A stretch of 64,000 nt of DNA from GCA-020343675 sp964462945 (GTDB taxonomy: Bacteria; Planctomycetota; Phycisphaerae; Sedimentisphaerales; Anaerobacaceae). Location of the stretch: the NCBI GenBank assembly GCA_964462945.1, contig CAYWZW010000019.1, positions 1 through 64,000 on the forward strand. The letters are read 5' to 3'. Shown here in pieces: positions 50,213 to 60,000 of this stretch. Each line of letters opens with the position of its first letter. The stretch's first letter is position 1. The position numbers and the translations under genes are program-made. Below the pieces are notes generated by a model. It ran no database searches. It saw only the letters and a list, made by a program, of their open reading frames with translations, and was not told where the DNA came from.

Positions 50213-50452
50213 TTAGAATAATTCTTTGATCAAGTCGCCTTTGTCTATTTTGAAATGGATAGCGATATCACTCAAAATGCTGCTCAATGTGCCTATCTTA
50301 AGGTGTTTATGGGCAGGGATAGTGATGTGGTGTTCGCCTTTTTCGGTAGTGGTAAGCCGTATGTGACTGCCGGTTTGCCGGGTGATTTCGTAGCCGTATT
50401 TCCTAAGAAGTTTTGCGAGTTCTTCGCCGCTGAGTTCTCGGGGAAGTTTCAT
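50213..50452 (-). CDS. hicA: HicA-family toxin (mRNA interferase)
   Basis: 79 residues of the double-stranded-RNA-binding-like HicA fold: LPRELSGEELAKLLRKYGYE then RQTGSHIRLTT, where the GSH histidine is catalytic, and KIGTLSSILSDIAI. It cleaves mRNA and is neutralised by the adjacent HicB. Its ATG overlaps the stop of hicB (ATGA). Confidence 0.88.
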   Translation of the reverse strand: MKLPRELSGEELAKLLRKYGYEITRQTGSHIRLTTTEKGEHHITIPAHKHLKIGTLSSILSDIAIHFKIDKGDLIKELF

Positions 50453-50655
50453 ATTGCTATTACTTCATCCTTTACTATGTGTAAGCGCACAATACGCGGA
50501 ACTTCCTTTGGGTCAAAGTGACATTTTACGGCGTCTTTGACGTTTTCTTTTAGCTCATCCAGAGTTTCACCTTCGGTATAAATAGAGTAGTCGAGAGACT
50601 TGGCGGTGTAACCACCCTCATCAGAATTTTCAACGATGAATATAATTTCGCTCAT
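50449..50655 (-). CDS. hicB: HicB-family antitoxin
   Basis: 68 residues with the HicB N-terminal fold: IIFIVENSDEGGYTAKSLDY and TEGETLDELKENVKDAVKCH. No C-terminal DNA-binding domain, so autoregulation may need HicA or another factor. Unusual order antitoxin then toxin is known for many HicBA pairs. ATG 50655. Confidence 0.86.
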   Translation of the reverse strand: MSEIIFIVENSDEGGYTAKSLDYSIYTEGETLDELKENVKDAVKCHFDPKEVPRIVRLHIVKDEVIAI

Positions 50656-50766
50656 AGGTTTTGATCTCATGCTCAAACCGGCGGATTCCCTTATCCCTGA
50701 TAAGCAATAAAAGCTTCACGCTACTTATGTATTATAAACCTTCCTATCTGCTTGTCAAATCATTTA

Positions 50767-50795
50767 TTGACCGTGTCGTGCATTGTCTGTAATAT
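50767..50795 (+). promoter_or_regulatory. promoter of nnrD
   Basis: TTGACC (50767-50772), 17-base spacer, TAATAT (50790-50795). Short leader (about 14 bases) before ATG 50816. Confidence 0.55.
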
Positions 50796-50815
50796 ACTGC
50801 ACGAAACGAGTCTGT

Positions 50816-51670
50816 ATGCAGTCAATAGAAACGATACCGAAACTAAGGCCTCGCCCGGCGGAAGCGCATAAGGGCGACTTTGGCAAGGTGCTCATTATCG
50901 CCGGGAGCGTCGGCATGAGCGGTGCGGCGGCGTTGGCCGGCCGGGCCGCGCTTCGGGCCGGGGCGGGCCTGGTGCGGGTGGCCACCGCCAGGAGCGCCCT
51001 GCCGGTCATTGCAGCCATAGAACCTTCCTACACAACCATTGCGCTTGCGGAGGATAATTCCGGCAAGATCAGTCCAAAGGCAATCAACACAATCCTCGAT
51101 ACCATTGCCGAGAATGACGTCGTGGCCTTCGGGCCGGGCGTAGGGAACACGGCGGATTTGCAGTCGATCGCTCTGATACTAATCCAGCAGAACACCCGGC
51201 TGGTCATAGATGGTGACGGCCTCAATAACCTTAGCAAAATAAAGAGCTGGCCAAACATGTTGAAAGCGGAATTGGTGTTGACGCCCCATCCGGGCGAGAT
51301 GAGACGCCTATGGTCGAGCCTGCTGCGCGAGGAGCTCCCGGCCGACCGCCATGAGCAGGCGGTGCGGCTCGCCCAGCGAACGAAAGCCGTCGTCGTCCTG
51401 AAGGGGGCCGGGACGGTCGTGACCGACGGCCAGAAAGTCTATGTCAACAAGACGGGCAATCCCGGCATGGCGACGGCCGGCTCCGGCGACGTCCTGACCG
51501 GCGTCATAACGGCGCTGATGGGCCAGGGCTTGAGCAACCTTGACGCGGCCGTGCTCGGTGTCTATATTCACGGTTTAGCCGGTGACATCGCCGCGGAAAA
51601 GGTCGGCCAGGTCAGCCTGATGGCCACCGACATCATCGAGGCACTCAGTGACGCCTTCATGAGAAGTTGA
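50816..51670 (+). CDS. nnrD: ADP-dependent NAD(P)H-hydrate dehydratase
   Basis: 284 residues of the YjeF C-terminal ribokinase-like fold. IIAGSVGMSGAAALAGRAAL, VIDGDGLNNLS, LTPHPGEMRRL and the catalytic GNPGMATAGSGDVLTG are present. It repairs damaged NAD(P)H. No N-terminal epimerase domain, so the epimerase must be encoded elsewhere. ATG 50816 follows the promoter. Confidence 0.92.
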   Translation: MQSIETIPKLRPRPAEAHKGDFGKVLIIAGSVGMSGAAALAGRAALRAGAGLVRVATARSALPVIAAIEPSYTTIALAEDNSGKISPKAINTILDTIAENDVVAFGPGVGNTADLQSIALILIQQNTRLVIDGDGLNNLSKIKSWPNMLKAELVLTPHPGEMRRLWSSLLREELPADRHEQAVRLAQRTKAVVVLKGAGTVVTDGQKVYVNKTGNPGMATAGSGDVLTGVITALMGQGLSNLDAAVLGVYIHGLAGDIAAEKVGQVSLMATDIIEALSDAFMRS

Positions 51671-51697
51671 GCTACAGCTTTGCGCCGTTTTATTTTT

Positions 51698-51725
51698 TTG
51701 CGTCCGGTCGCGAGGCGGATATAAT
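51698..51725 (+). promoter_or_regulatory. promoter of symporter operon
   Basis: TTGCGT (51698-51703), 16-base spacer, TATAAT (51720-51725). About 70 bases of leader with AAGGAAAGGA before ATG 51796. Confidence 0.5.
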
Positions 51726-51795
51726 GGCGACCGATTTGACGGGATCGAAGCAGACAAATTAAGCTCAGGGAAAGGGCAAAAGGAAAGGATTTGTC

Positions 51796-53826
51796 ATGGA
51801 ATTCAGCCTTCTGGATATTGCGGTGTTTCTGGGATTCGTCGTTGCGGTGGTCACCACCGGCATCTTGAAGAGCCGGCACGAGAAGACCGACGAGGACTAC
51901 TTCTTAGCCGGGCGCGGGCTGTCGTGGTGGCTGATCGGCTTTTCGCTCATCGCGGCCAATATCTCCACGGAGCAGTTCGTGGGCATGAGCGGCAACGCAG
52001 CCAGTCACGTGGGCGTGGCGATTGCCAGCTACGAATGGATGGCGGCCATCACGCTGGTCGTCGTGGCGTTCTGCTTCCTGCCGTATTTTCTCCGCGCGGG
52101 CATCTTCACGATGCCGGAGTTCCTGGAGTACCGCTATAACGGCGCAGCGCGGACGATTATGGCCGTGGCCACCATCTTCATTTACGTGCTCCTGCTGGGA
52201 TCGGTGACCTATTCGGGGGCCCTGACGATCAGCACGCTGGCGGCAAAGATGGGCTACAACATCAAGCTCTTCCAGGGCTCGCTCGTGATCGGACTGATCG
52301 CGATGCTCTATGTGACGACGGGGGGCCTGAAGGCGTGTGCCTGGGCCGACCTGATCCAGGGCAGCGCCCTGATCGTCGGCGGCGTGGCGATCTCCTGGTT
52401 CGCGTTTACCAAGCTGGGCGGGGCGGCGGAGGCGGCGAGGGTCGTCAACGTCCAGACCGGGGCCGTGACAGTCACTGCACTGGCCCAGGGATCGGGCGCG
52501 CTGGAGCGGTTCGTGGAGCTGAATCGGCCGAGGCTGACGATGTTTCTGCCGAGCACGGATCCGGTTCTGCCGTGGACGGCGCTGCTGCTGGGACTATGGA
52601 TTCCGAACTTCTACTACTGGGGCCTGAATCAGTACATCACGCAGCGGACGCTGGGCTCCAAGTCGCTGTCCCAGGGGCAGAAAGGCATCGTGTTTGCGGC
52701 GTTCATGAAGCTGCTGATCCCGTTCGTCATTGTGGTGCCGGGCATCATCGCGTTCAATCTGTTTGCCGGTGACATGCAAAAGGCCGCCGTCTTTGACAAC
52801 GCGCCCATCATGGCCAAGTACCTCAAGGCCAATCCGCAGACGCAATTTGTGCAGACCGTCAGCGCCCCGACCGAGGAAGCCGTCGGCGGCTGGCAGCCGG
52901 GCAAGTACATGCTGGCGGTCTATGACACGCAGGAGGCTATGGAGAAGGTCAAGACGATCAATCCGTTTGTCCTGCCGCTCACCCGCGCCGACATGGATGC
53001 GGTAGCCGTGGCGGAGTTTACCGTGTTCAGGTCGGACGACCAGTCCTGGAAGAGCGTCAACCCGCAATTAGCCGAAGAGATCGCCGCCTATAACACCGGG
53101 ATGGAAGCGGCGGCTGGGGCGGCCGGCAAGCCGGTCTCGACGGAAAAACCAATTGCCTACAAATATGACACCGCGCTGGGGCAGTTGCTGGGCAACGTCC
53201 TGCCGCAACGGGTGGGGCTTGTCGGATTTGTGCTGGCGGCGTTGTTAGGGGCGGTCGTCAGCTCGCTGGCGGCGATGCTCAATGCCGGCTCGACGATCTT
53301 TGCTATGGATATTTTCAAGAAGCTCCTGGCGCCCAAGGCCTCTTCGAAAACGGTGGTGCTTGTAGGCCGGGTCCTCGTTGTGGCGCTCGCGGTGGTCGCG
53401 ATTTGGGTGGCGCCAAAGCTGGGCAATCCCAAGCTGCGCAACAGCATCTTCACCATTATTCAGGAAAGCCAGGGATTCATTTCGCCGGGGATTTTAGCCG
53501 CCTTCGTCTTCGGACTGATCGTTCGCCGCGGGCCGCGCATGGCGGGTGCGGCCAGTTTACTAACCAGTATTGTCGTGTACGGCCTCCTCATGCAATACGT
53601 GCCCGGCATTCAGTTCCTCAACCGCATGGCGATCTGCTTCGGCCTCTGCCTGGCGGTCATGGCCGGTATGACGTGGGCCAGGCCCCTGCCGCAGCCGGTT
53701 GAGTTCCGCCGGCAAACCTCGATCGAACTGCAGACCAGCCGGGGCGCCATCATCGGCGGCGTGATTGTCGTCGCACTGACGGTGGCGTTGTACATCATCT
53801 TCAGCCCGCTCGGTCTGGCACGATAA
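51796..53826 (+). CDS. sodium:solute symporter (SSS family), sugar type
   Basis: 676 residues, about fourteen helices. SSS signature features: EDYFLAGRGLSWWLIGFSLI, NISTEQFVGMSG, TTGGLKACAWADLIQG, and the core helices. It takes up a sugar or related solute with sodium. A ~110-residue hydrophilic insert (about 335-450) lies between helices, larger than in the family. Next gene, 10 bases on, encodes a galactokinase-like kinase, so the substrate may be galactose or another hexose. Confidence 0.88.
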   Translation: MEFSLLDIAVFLGFVVAVVTTGILKSRHEKTDEDYFLAGRGLSWWLIGFSLIAANISTEQFVGMSGNAASHVGVAIASYEWMAAITLVVVAFCFLPYFLRAGIFTMPEFLEYRYNGAARTIMAVATIFIYVLLLGSVTYSGALTISTLAAKMGYNIKLFQGSLVIGLIAMLYVTTGGLKACAWADLIQGSALIVGGVAISWFAFTKLGGAAEAARVVNVQTGAVTVTALAQGSGALERFVELNRPRLTMFLPSTDPVLPWTALLLGLWIPNFYYWGLNQYITQRTLGSKSLSQGQKGIVFAAFMKLLIPFVIVVPGIIAFNLFAGDMQKAAVFDNAPIMAKYLKANPQTQFVQTVSAPTEEAVGGWQPGKYMLAVYDTQEAMEKVKTINPFVLPLTRADMDAVAVAEFTVFRSDDQSWKSVNPQLAEEIAAYNTGMEAAAGAAGKPVSTEKPIAYKYDTALGQLLGNVLPQRVGLVGFVLAALLGAVVSSLAAMLNAGSTIFAMDIFKKLLAPKASSKTVVLVGRVLVVALAVVAIWVAPKLGNPKLRNSIFTIIQESQGFISPGILAAFVFGLIVRRGPRMAGAASLLTSIVVYGLLMQYVPGIQFLNRMAICFGLCLAVMAGMTWARPLPQPVEFRRQTSIELQTSRGAIIGGVIVVALTVALYIIFSPLGLAR

Positions 53827-53836
53827 AGGACTCGCG

Positions 53837-55078
53837 ATGAACGTAACCAGTGACGGGCAGGCGGCGGACGTACTCAAGCGGCTGGCCCGGGAATACGAGC
53901 TCGATGTGCGAGGCGGGCGGATTCGACGGACGTCGTCGCGGTTCTGCTTAGGCGTCGAGCATGGCGACTACAACGGCACGGAGCTGTTCGGTGTTGGCAC
54001 GGACCGCTTCATCTGGCTGGCCTATAAGCCTAACGGCACGAAGAAGGTCAGGCTTTTCAGCGGGAATTTTCCAGACGACGGCGTCGTGGAGTTCGAACTG
54101 GGAAAGGTTCCCGAACCAAAATCCGCGGGGATCGCTCAGACATGGGGACGTTTCCCCTACGGCGTTGACTATATCCTGCGGCGCGATGGCTACAAGCTCT
54201 CGCAGGGCATTGATGGCGTGCTGTATGGCAACATCCCCGGCGGCGGAATGAGCCGCTCGGCCTCGCTGAGCCTGAACCTGATCCTGTCCCTGTTCGACGC
54301 CAATAACATCGAGGTCGAGAAGAAAACGGACATCGTTGACCTGGCCCAGGCGGTCGAGAACGATTACATCGGCTCGCCGTGCGGAAAACTGGACATGACG
54401 ATGATCCTGTTCGCCCGCGAGGGGATGGCGACGCACTATAATCCTGCGGACCGCTCGATAAGTTATGTTCCGATTGGAGCCGGGGCGGCCGATTTTCGGA
54501 TCGTCGTGCTCGATACCGGCACAGACCGGCCGGGACTGGAAAAATCCACCTACAAAGTCCGCCGGGATGAATGTGAGAGGCTCGTCTCGATCCTGCAAAA
54601 AGCCGGCTACGGCATCTCGTGCCTGGCGGATATTAGGGATGACGCACTCTATGAGAAGATTATGGGCGCGTTCGGCGAGAAATACCCCGGTTTGTGCGAC
54701 CGGCTGAAATATATCTTCGGCGCCCAGAAGCGGTTCTACAGAATGCTCGAAGCGTGGAAGGCCGGGGACATCGAGACGGTCGGGCAAATATTCAGGGCCG
54801 ACGGTATCGGTCTGCGCGATGATTACAAGATATCCGGCCCCGAACTGGAGACGATGTGCGATATCGTCCGGACTGTGCCGGGGGTCCTGGGAGAGCGGAT
54901 GTTGGGCGGCGGTGACAAGGGGGCGTCGGGTGCCCTGGTCCGGGCCGAGTCCGTCGAGGCGGTGAAGGCCGCCGTCGATACGGCCTATCCGCGGAGCTGG
55001 CCCGGCTTTGCGGAAAAATACGCCGTCCACGTGTGCAAAGTCGTGGACGGGGTCAAGGTCTGTGAAGGTCTGTTGTAA
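53837..55078 (+). CDS. galactokinase-like GHMP kinase, divergent
   Basis: 413 residues. Galactokinase signature CLGVEHGDYNGTELFG (37-52; canonical GxNxxGEHxDY is changed), GHMP motif 2 GNIPGGGMSRSASL (about 130-143, where family has GxGLSSSAS) and motif 3 GERMLGGGDKGASGAL. Likely phosphorylates a sugar at C1 using ATP in the cytoplasm. Changes in the sugar-binding motif suggest a substrate other than galactose. Coupled to the symporter upstream. ATG 53837 with AAGGA. Confidence 0.78.
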   Translation: MNVTSDGQAADVLKRLAREYELDVRGGRIRRTSSRFCLGVEHGDYNGTELFGVGTDRFIWLAYKPNGTKKVRLFSGNFPDDGVVEFELGKVPEPKSAGIAQTWGRFPYGVDYILRRDGYKLSQGIDGVLYGNIPGGGMSRSASLSLNLILSLFDANNIEVEKKTDIVDLAQAVENDYIGSPCGKLDMTMILFAREGMATHYNPADRSISYVPIGAGAADFRIVVLDTGTDRPGLEKSTYKVRRDECERLVSILQKAGYGISCLADIRDDALYEKIMGAFGEKYPGLCDRLKYIFGAQKRFYRMLEAWKAGDIETVGQIFRADGIGLRDDYKISGPELETMCDIVRTVPGVLGERMLGGGDKGASGALVRAESVEAVKAAVDTAYPRSWPGFAEKYAVHVCKVVDGVKVCEGLL

Positions 55079-55090
55079 CAGGGACCGCGA

Positions 55091-56038
55091 ATGATGCCGG
55101 AGAAATGCTCGTCGTCAGCCAAGGGTATGTTTGAAGCGGTTGTCTCGTCCAACAGACAGATTGGGCCCGGATTCTACCGGCTCGGGCTGGAGTTTTCACA
55201 AGAAGCAGCGACGGCTTTCGCTGATTTTCAGCCGGGACAGTTCGCGCAATTAGATCTTTCCAACGCCGCCCTGCCGCCGCCGGAAAAGATTCCCGACGGC
55301 CTGCGTGACGCCGCCGGGCGTAACATTCTGCTGCGAAGACCTTTCAGCCTTGCCGAGGTGACAACCGAAGGTGACAAGACGGTCGCCGAGCTTCTCTACT
55401 GCGTCGTCGGCCCTGCCACGGTGCGCATGACAACACTATCGGCCGGCGATACGCTCAGCGTCATCGGACCGCTGGGCCGAGGCTTCCGGATTCCGGACGG
55501 AAAGAAAGTGGTCCTTCTGGTCGGCGGGGGCATGGGGACGCCGCCCTTGCAGCACATAGCCCAGGTTCTGACGGCCCGCAATGACCGCATTGAGGTCATC
55601 GCGTTTGCCGGCGCCAAGACCGCGGATGAACTGCCTTTCGAGGGCCGGCTGGATGACATTTCGCAGCAATTGGGGTTTTGCCTGCCGGAATTTGCCAGGT
55701 ACGGCGTCGAATCGTTAGTCGCAACGGACGACGGCTCGGCGGGCTACCGGGGGCTTGTCACCAACCATCTTTCCGAATGGCTCGAACAATGCAGTGTCGT
55801 TTCCGACGAGATGATGATTTGCGCCTGTGGGCCCGAGGCCATGCTGGCCAGAACGGCCCAAATTGCGGCGGAAAAGAACATCGACTGCCAGGTCAGTATG
55901 GAGCAGCGAATGGCCTGCGGCATCGGCCTCTGTCAGAGCTGCGCCGTCGAGTGCCGAGTACCCGGCTCAAACGAAACCATTTACAAACTATGCTGCGAGC
56001 ACGGCCCGGTCTTCGACGCCAAAGAAGTCGTCTTTTGA
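55091..56038 (+). CDS. pyrK: dihydroorotate dehydrogenase electron-transfer subunit-like (PyrK)
   Basis: 315 residues. FAD domain (about 15-125), NAD-binding domain (130-260: VVLLVGGGMGTPPL), then a [2Fe-2S] motif: Cys276, Cys281, Cys284 and Cys301 in ACGIGLCQSCAVEC and YKLCCEHGPVFDAKEVVF. In pyrimidine synthesis PyrK passes electrons from dihydroorotate dehydrogenase PyrD to NAD. PyrD is not beside it, which is unusual for this subunit. 12 bases after the kinase gene. Confidence 0.85.
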   Translation: MMPEKCSSSAKGMFEAVVSSNRQIGPGFYRLGLEFSQEAATAFADFQPGQFAQLDLSNAALPPPEKIPDGLRDAAGRNILLRRPFSLAEVTTEGDKTVAELLYCVVGPATVRMTTLSAGDTLSVIGPLGRGFRIPDGKKVVLLVGGGMGTPPLQHIAQVLTARNDRIEVIAFAGAKTADELPFEGRLDDISQQLGFCLPEFARYGVESLVATDDGSAGYRGLVTNHLSEWLEQCSVVSDEMMICACGPEAMLARTAQIAAEKNIDCQVSMEQRMACGIGLCQSCAVECRVPGSNETIYKLCCEHGPVFDAKEVVF

Positions 56039-56113
56039 GTGCCCGCAAACCGCCCGAAGTGAGAAACCATGACGAGTCCGCCGCAGCGATGCTTGACCTG
56101 GTGACAGAACGCC

Positions 56114-56599
56114 CTATTTGGAATCCTTGAGCTTCTTTATCGCTTCGAGTTGCAAGAGGGCTTCTCTGTCCCGCGGACGGTTCATGGCCTTCTTTGCCTC
56201 TATCAGGGCATTGAGATTCAGGACGCGCATTCTTATTCCTCCGACCTCGACAAGCTCACTGGAATGCTTGACCTGGTCGAAATCTCCCAGCCCGCTAATG
56301 ACGCTCAGACAGTCCAATTGTCCCATCGTCGTATCGAGATACAGATTCTTGAGCCGCGAGCACGCCTGTTCCGTCAGGGCAAGCCTCTTGCGTCCCGGAG
56401 TCATCCGGTGCACGGGATCCAAATCCGAGATGGCCTTCTGCAGTGCGAGCAGGTTGGCAGGCGAAAAGTCACAACAAATTTCAATGCCCTGGGTCACATA
56501 GGTGCACCCGTAAACAACACCTGCCAAGTCCCCCACTATTACAAAGTCCACCTCGTTATTAACCAGCTTTTCGAGCAGGTTGTCAAAATCGTCGCTCAC
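56114..56599 (-). CDS. nucleotidyltransferase-fold protein, active-site changed
   Basis: 161 residues of the AbiEii/DUF6036-like fold: FVIVGDLAGVVYGCTYVTQG (19-38) then IEICCDFSPANL. Family members have GG and a D-x-D after the strand; here GD and G-I-E replace these, so metal binding and catalysis are doubtful. Two-gene unit with the small gene upstream (overlap ATGA at 56596). Possibly an antitoxin or regulator lacking transfer activity. Confidence 0.72.
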   Translation of the reverse strand: MSDDFDNLLEKLVNNEVDFVIVGDLAGVVYGCTYVTQGIEICCDFSPANLLALQKAISDLDPVHRMTPGRKRLALTEQACSRLKNLYLDTTMGQLDCLSVISGLGDFDQVKHSSELVEVGGIRMRVLNLNALIEAKKAMNRPRDREALLQLEAIKKLKDSK

Positions 56600-56793
56600 T
56601 GTCGTTTCGCTTTCCGCAGTTTTTCTGCGGTATTGAGTGCTATCTGATGCCGTCTGATTCGGTCTGTCACACTTCTTTGAAGATTGTCAGCGAGCATGGA
56701 AACATCCATCCCATAGTCAATAGCTGCCCGGATTGGGTCCCCTTGCCGGGATTCATTCTTACGTTTGGCGTTCTTGCTTGAATTTCCTACCAT
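56596..56793 (-). CDS. small partner of the nucleotidyltransferase-fold gene
   Basis: 65 residues: basic N-terminus and a helical body AAIDYGMDVSMLADNLQRSV then RIRRHQIALNTAEKL. No family function known. Comparable small genes accompany nucleotidyltransferase genes; a similar pair, broken, is at 46624-47148. ATG 56793. Confidence 0.65.
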   Translation of the reverse strand: MVGNSSKNAKRKNESRQGDPIRAAIDYGMDVSMLADNLQRSVTDRIRRHQIALNTAEKLRKAKRQ

Positions 56794-57016
56794 AGCCTGA
56801 ATTATAAACCTCCTGATGTGCGATATCAACGCGAAAACAATCATCAGACCCACATCAGAGATTTGCTGTCGAATGTGGAACAGCCGGTTCGAGGGTAGTT
56901 TCTATAAAACGTGCCGTCAAGACGACCGCATCTGCGATGGCAAACCGCAAGCTGGTGATTCGGTGAAAGAATGATGCGATTGAAACATCGCACGCATTTC
57001 GGTTCGCGAACAGTAT

Positions 57017-60000
57017 TTACGCCACGGCGGCGGGTTCGGGTTCGTACTCGCCGAAGCGGACGCTGATCTTCTTGCTCACGCCCCGGATCTGCATCGTGAT
57101 GCCGAACAGCACGTCGGCCATGCTCATCGTGCGCTTGGCGTGCGTAATCACGATGAACTGCGAATCCTTCTGGAATTCCTTCACCAGCATGTTGAAGCGC
57201 TCGTTGTTCGCCTCATCGAGTGCGGCGTCAACCTCGTCGAGGAAGCAGAACGGCGAGGGCTTGGCCTTGAACACCGAAAACAGCAGCGCCAGCGCCGTCA
57301 TGGACTTTTCGCCGCCGCTGAGCAGCGAGATGCTTCGCGTCTCTTTGCCGGGCGGCCTGGCGATGACCTCGATGCCCGCATCGAGCACGTCTTCGGCGTC
57401 CTCCAGGATAATATCGGCTCTGCCTCCGCCGAACAGCTTGCGGAAGATCTCCTGGAAGTGGCCCCTGATCTGCTCGAACGTCTCCAGGAACTTCTCCCGG
57501 CTCTTTGTGTTCAGGCGATTGATGAGCTGCTGCAGTTGGCCCCTGCTGCTGTTGAGGTCCTGAAGCTGGCTGCTCAGGAAGTCATGCCGCTTTTCGAGGG
57601 TGTCCTGCTCCTCGATGGCGTCCACGTTGACGCTGCCGAGCCGTTCGATCTTGCCTCGAAGCTCGGTGATCTCGGCCCTGATTCCCTCCCAATCGACCTT
57701 CTGATCCGTGTAATTCCTGTAGGCCTCGGCCAAGTCAATCTGCAGCTCTTCCCGGACCCGCTCGACCAGGTCCTGCTGCCTGACCTCCAACTGGCTCAGC
57801 TCGATCTTAAGCTCGTTGATCCGCTGCTCGGTCCGGCCCGTCTCGGCCCGCTTCTGCCGGATAAGCTCTTCCGTTTGTCTTTTTTGCTCGGTCAATTGTT
57901 CGATCCGGCCCTGCAGCAGTTGGCAGCTTTGCTGCTTCTCCTCTTTTTCAACAAACAGATCGGACACCGCCGTTTCGCAGTTGAGGATGTCCCTCCGGGC
58001 CTGCGTCAAGTGCTCGTCGCCGCTTCGTATTTCCTCCCCGGCGGTCTGGGCCGCCGTCCGGCTTTCCTGTATCTGGCTTTGCAGGCTCGCGAGGATTTGT
58101 TTCAGCGCCTTGCTCTGCTCGGTTATCTGTCCCAGGGCGATCTTCAAATCGGTCAGCCTGCCGGCCAGCGCCTGCTGCTGCTCCCGCTGCCCGGCGTGCT
58201 GCGCTTCGAGCTTCGAGATGTGCTCGGTCCGCTGGTTGTTCACCACCTCCAGCTCCTGCAGTTTCTGCTTGGAGTCATATTCTTTCTGCACCGACTGTGC
58301 GATCTGCTCGGCGAGCAGGTCGATCTCGCCGGCAATGAGCGGCTCCTCGTCTTTGAGCCGCTTGATGTTTTGCTCGATCACGCTGAGCTTCGAGCCGACC
58401 TGCATCTTCTCGGTATTCGCTTCGTAGATCGCCGTCCGCAGGTCCTTGCATAATTTGTCCAGGTGCCCCTTCGTCCGGCTGCTCTTCTCAATTTGGCCTT
58501 CGATCGCTTCGATCTGCGAGGCAATCTCGGCGATGGTCTCCTGCAGTTGGCGCAGCCGGCTCTTGCGGGATATCAGGCCGGTCGCCCTGCCGAGCGGGCC
58601 GAGCTTCACCGTTCCGCCCGCGCTGACGAACTCGCCTTTCAACGTCACCAGCTTGCAGCCGTTTGGCCCCTTGCCGGCCAGCCCGCCATCCGCGTGGCGG
58701 GCCAGCTCGATCGCCTCGTTCAGCGAGTCAACGATGAGCGTTTTGCCCAGCAGCTTCCAGGCCAGCGGTGCGTACCGGCCGTCGAACTTGACGAACTCGA
58801 CGAGCCGGCCTCTGACGCAGGAAAGCTCCGATAGATCGTGGCTGTCCACGAACGGCTCGATCCGGTCCAGGCACAGGAAATTCACCCGGCCGTCGAGCTT
58901 TTGAATACTCTCCTGGTCGGCCAGCATCCGGTCCGTGCTGTCAATGACCAGCGCGTCGGTCTGGCCTTCGAGGACGGCTTCAACGGCGTTGGCGTATTGG
59001 ACGTCCGCCTCGATGATGTCCGCGAGCACGCCCCGGACGTAATCGAATTGATGGTTCTCAACGGAGCGCTGCTGCAAAATGCTCTTGACGCCCGCCTTGA
59101 GCCCCTCCCGCCGCTTCTCCATGTCCGTCAATACGGTCAGCTCGCTGTTCAGCGCGCTGCGCGCCTCCTTGTTGTGCGCCAATCGCTTGCCGTCGGCCGA
59201 GACGGACTGGTCGATCTCGTCCAGGCTCCTGCGTTTGGATTCGAGGCTGTCCTTCAATTCGGCCAGCACTTTTTCGATGTCACTCAGACGGGCGTTGTGC
59301 TGCGCCTTTTCGGTCAGCAGATCCTCCAGCTCGGCGCGGGCCGTCCGGGCCCGGCCGGCCAGACGGTCCTTCTGGCTCGACAGATTATTGCGATAAACCG
59401 AAATGCTCTGAAGCTCGTTATGAAGCTGGGCGGTCCGCCGGACGATATCGATGATCCCGGACTTCTCATCTTCGAGCTGCGCTTCGAGCGAGGCACACTC
59501 GGCGTTGATGCTCTGAATGGCCGCCTGGGTTTGCTCGACGTCCCGCGTCTTCTCGTCGAGCATCTTTTCGCAGCCCTGCGACTGGTTTCTCGATTGGCCG
59601 GCGTTTTCCTCCAGGAGGCTCATCTGCTCCCGCAGCTTGTCGATTTTCTGCGCCGCCGATTCTTTGCGCTGCTCCAGCTCGCAGACCCTCGCGCGCAGGA
59701 ATTCGATTCGCTGGATCTGCTGCTCGATTTTACTCTGCACGGACACGAGGCTGTTTCCGGTGCCGGTCAGCTTGTGCTCGGTTTCGATGATCTCTTCGCC
59801 CAGCCTGCTGAGCAGCGCGTCCTCCCTGGAGACTTCCGCCGTCAGGCCCTCGAACTGTTCGCTGACCCGGGCCAGGGCCTCCTGCCGGTCGGCGATCTGG
59901 GTCCGGTTCTTGGCGTATTCGACCAGCGCGTAATTGACCTGAAGCTCTTTGAGCCTTTTGGTGTATTCCAGGTAGTTTCTGGCCTTGCCCGCTTGCAGCT

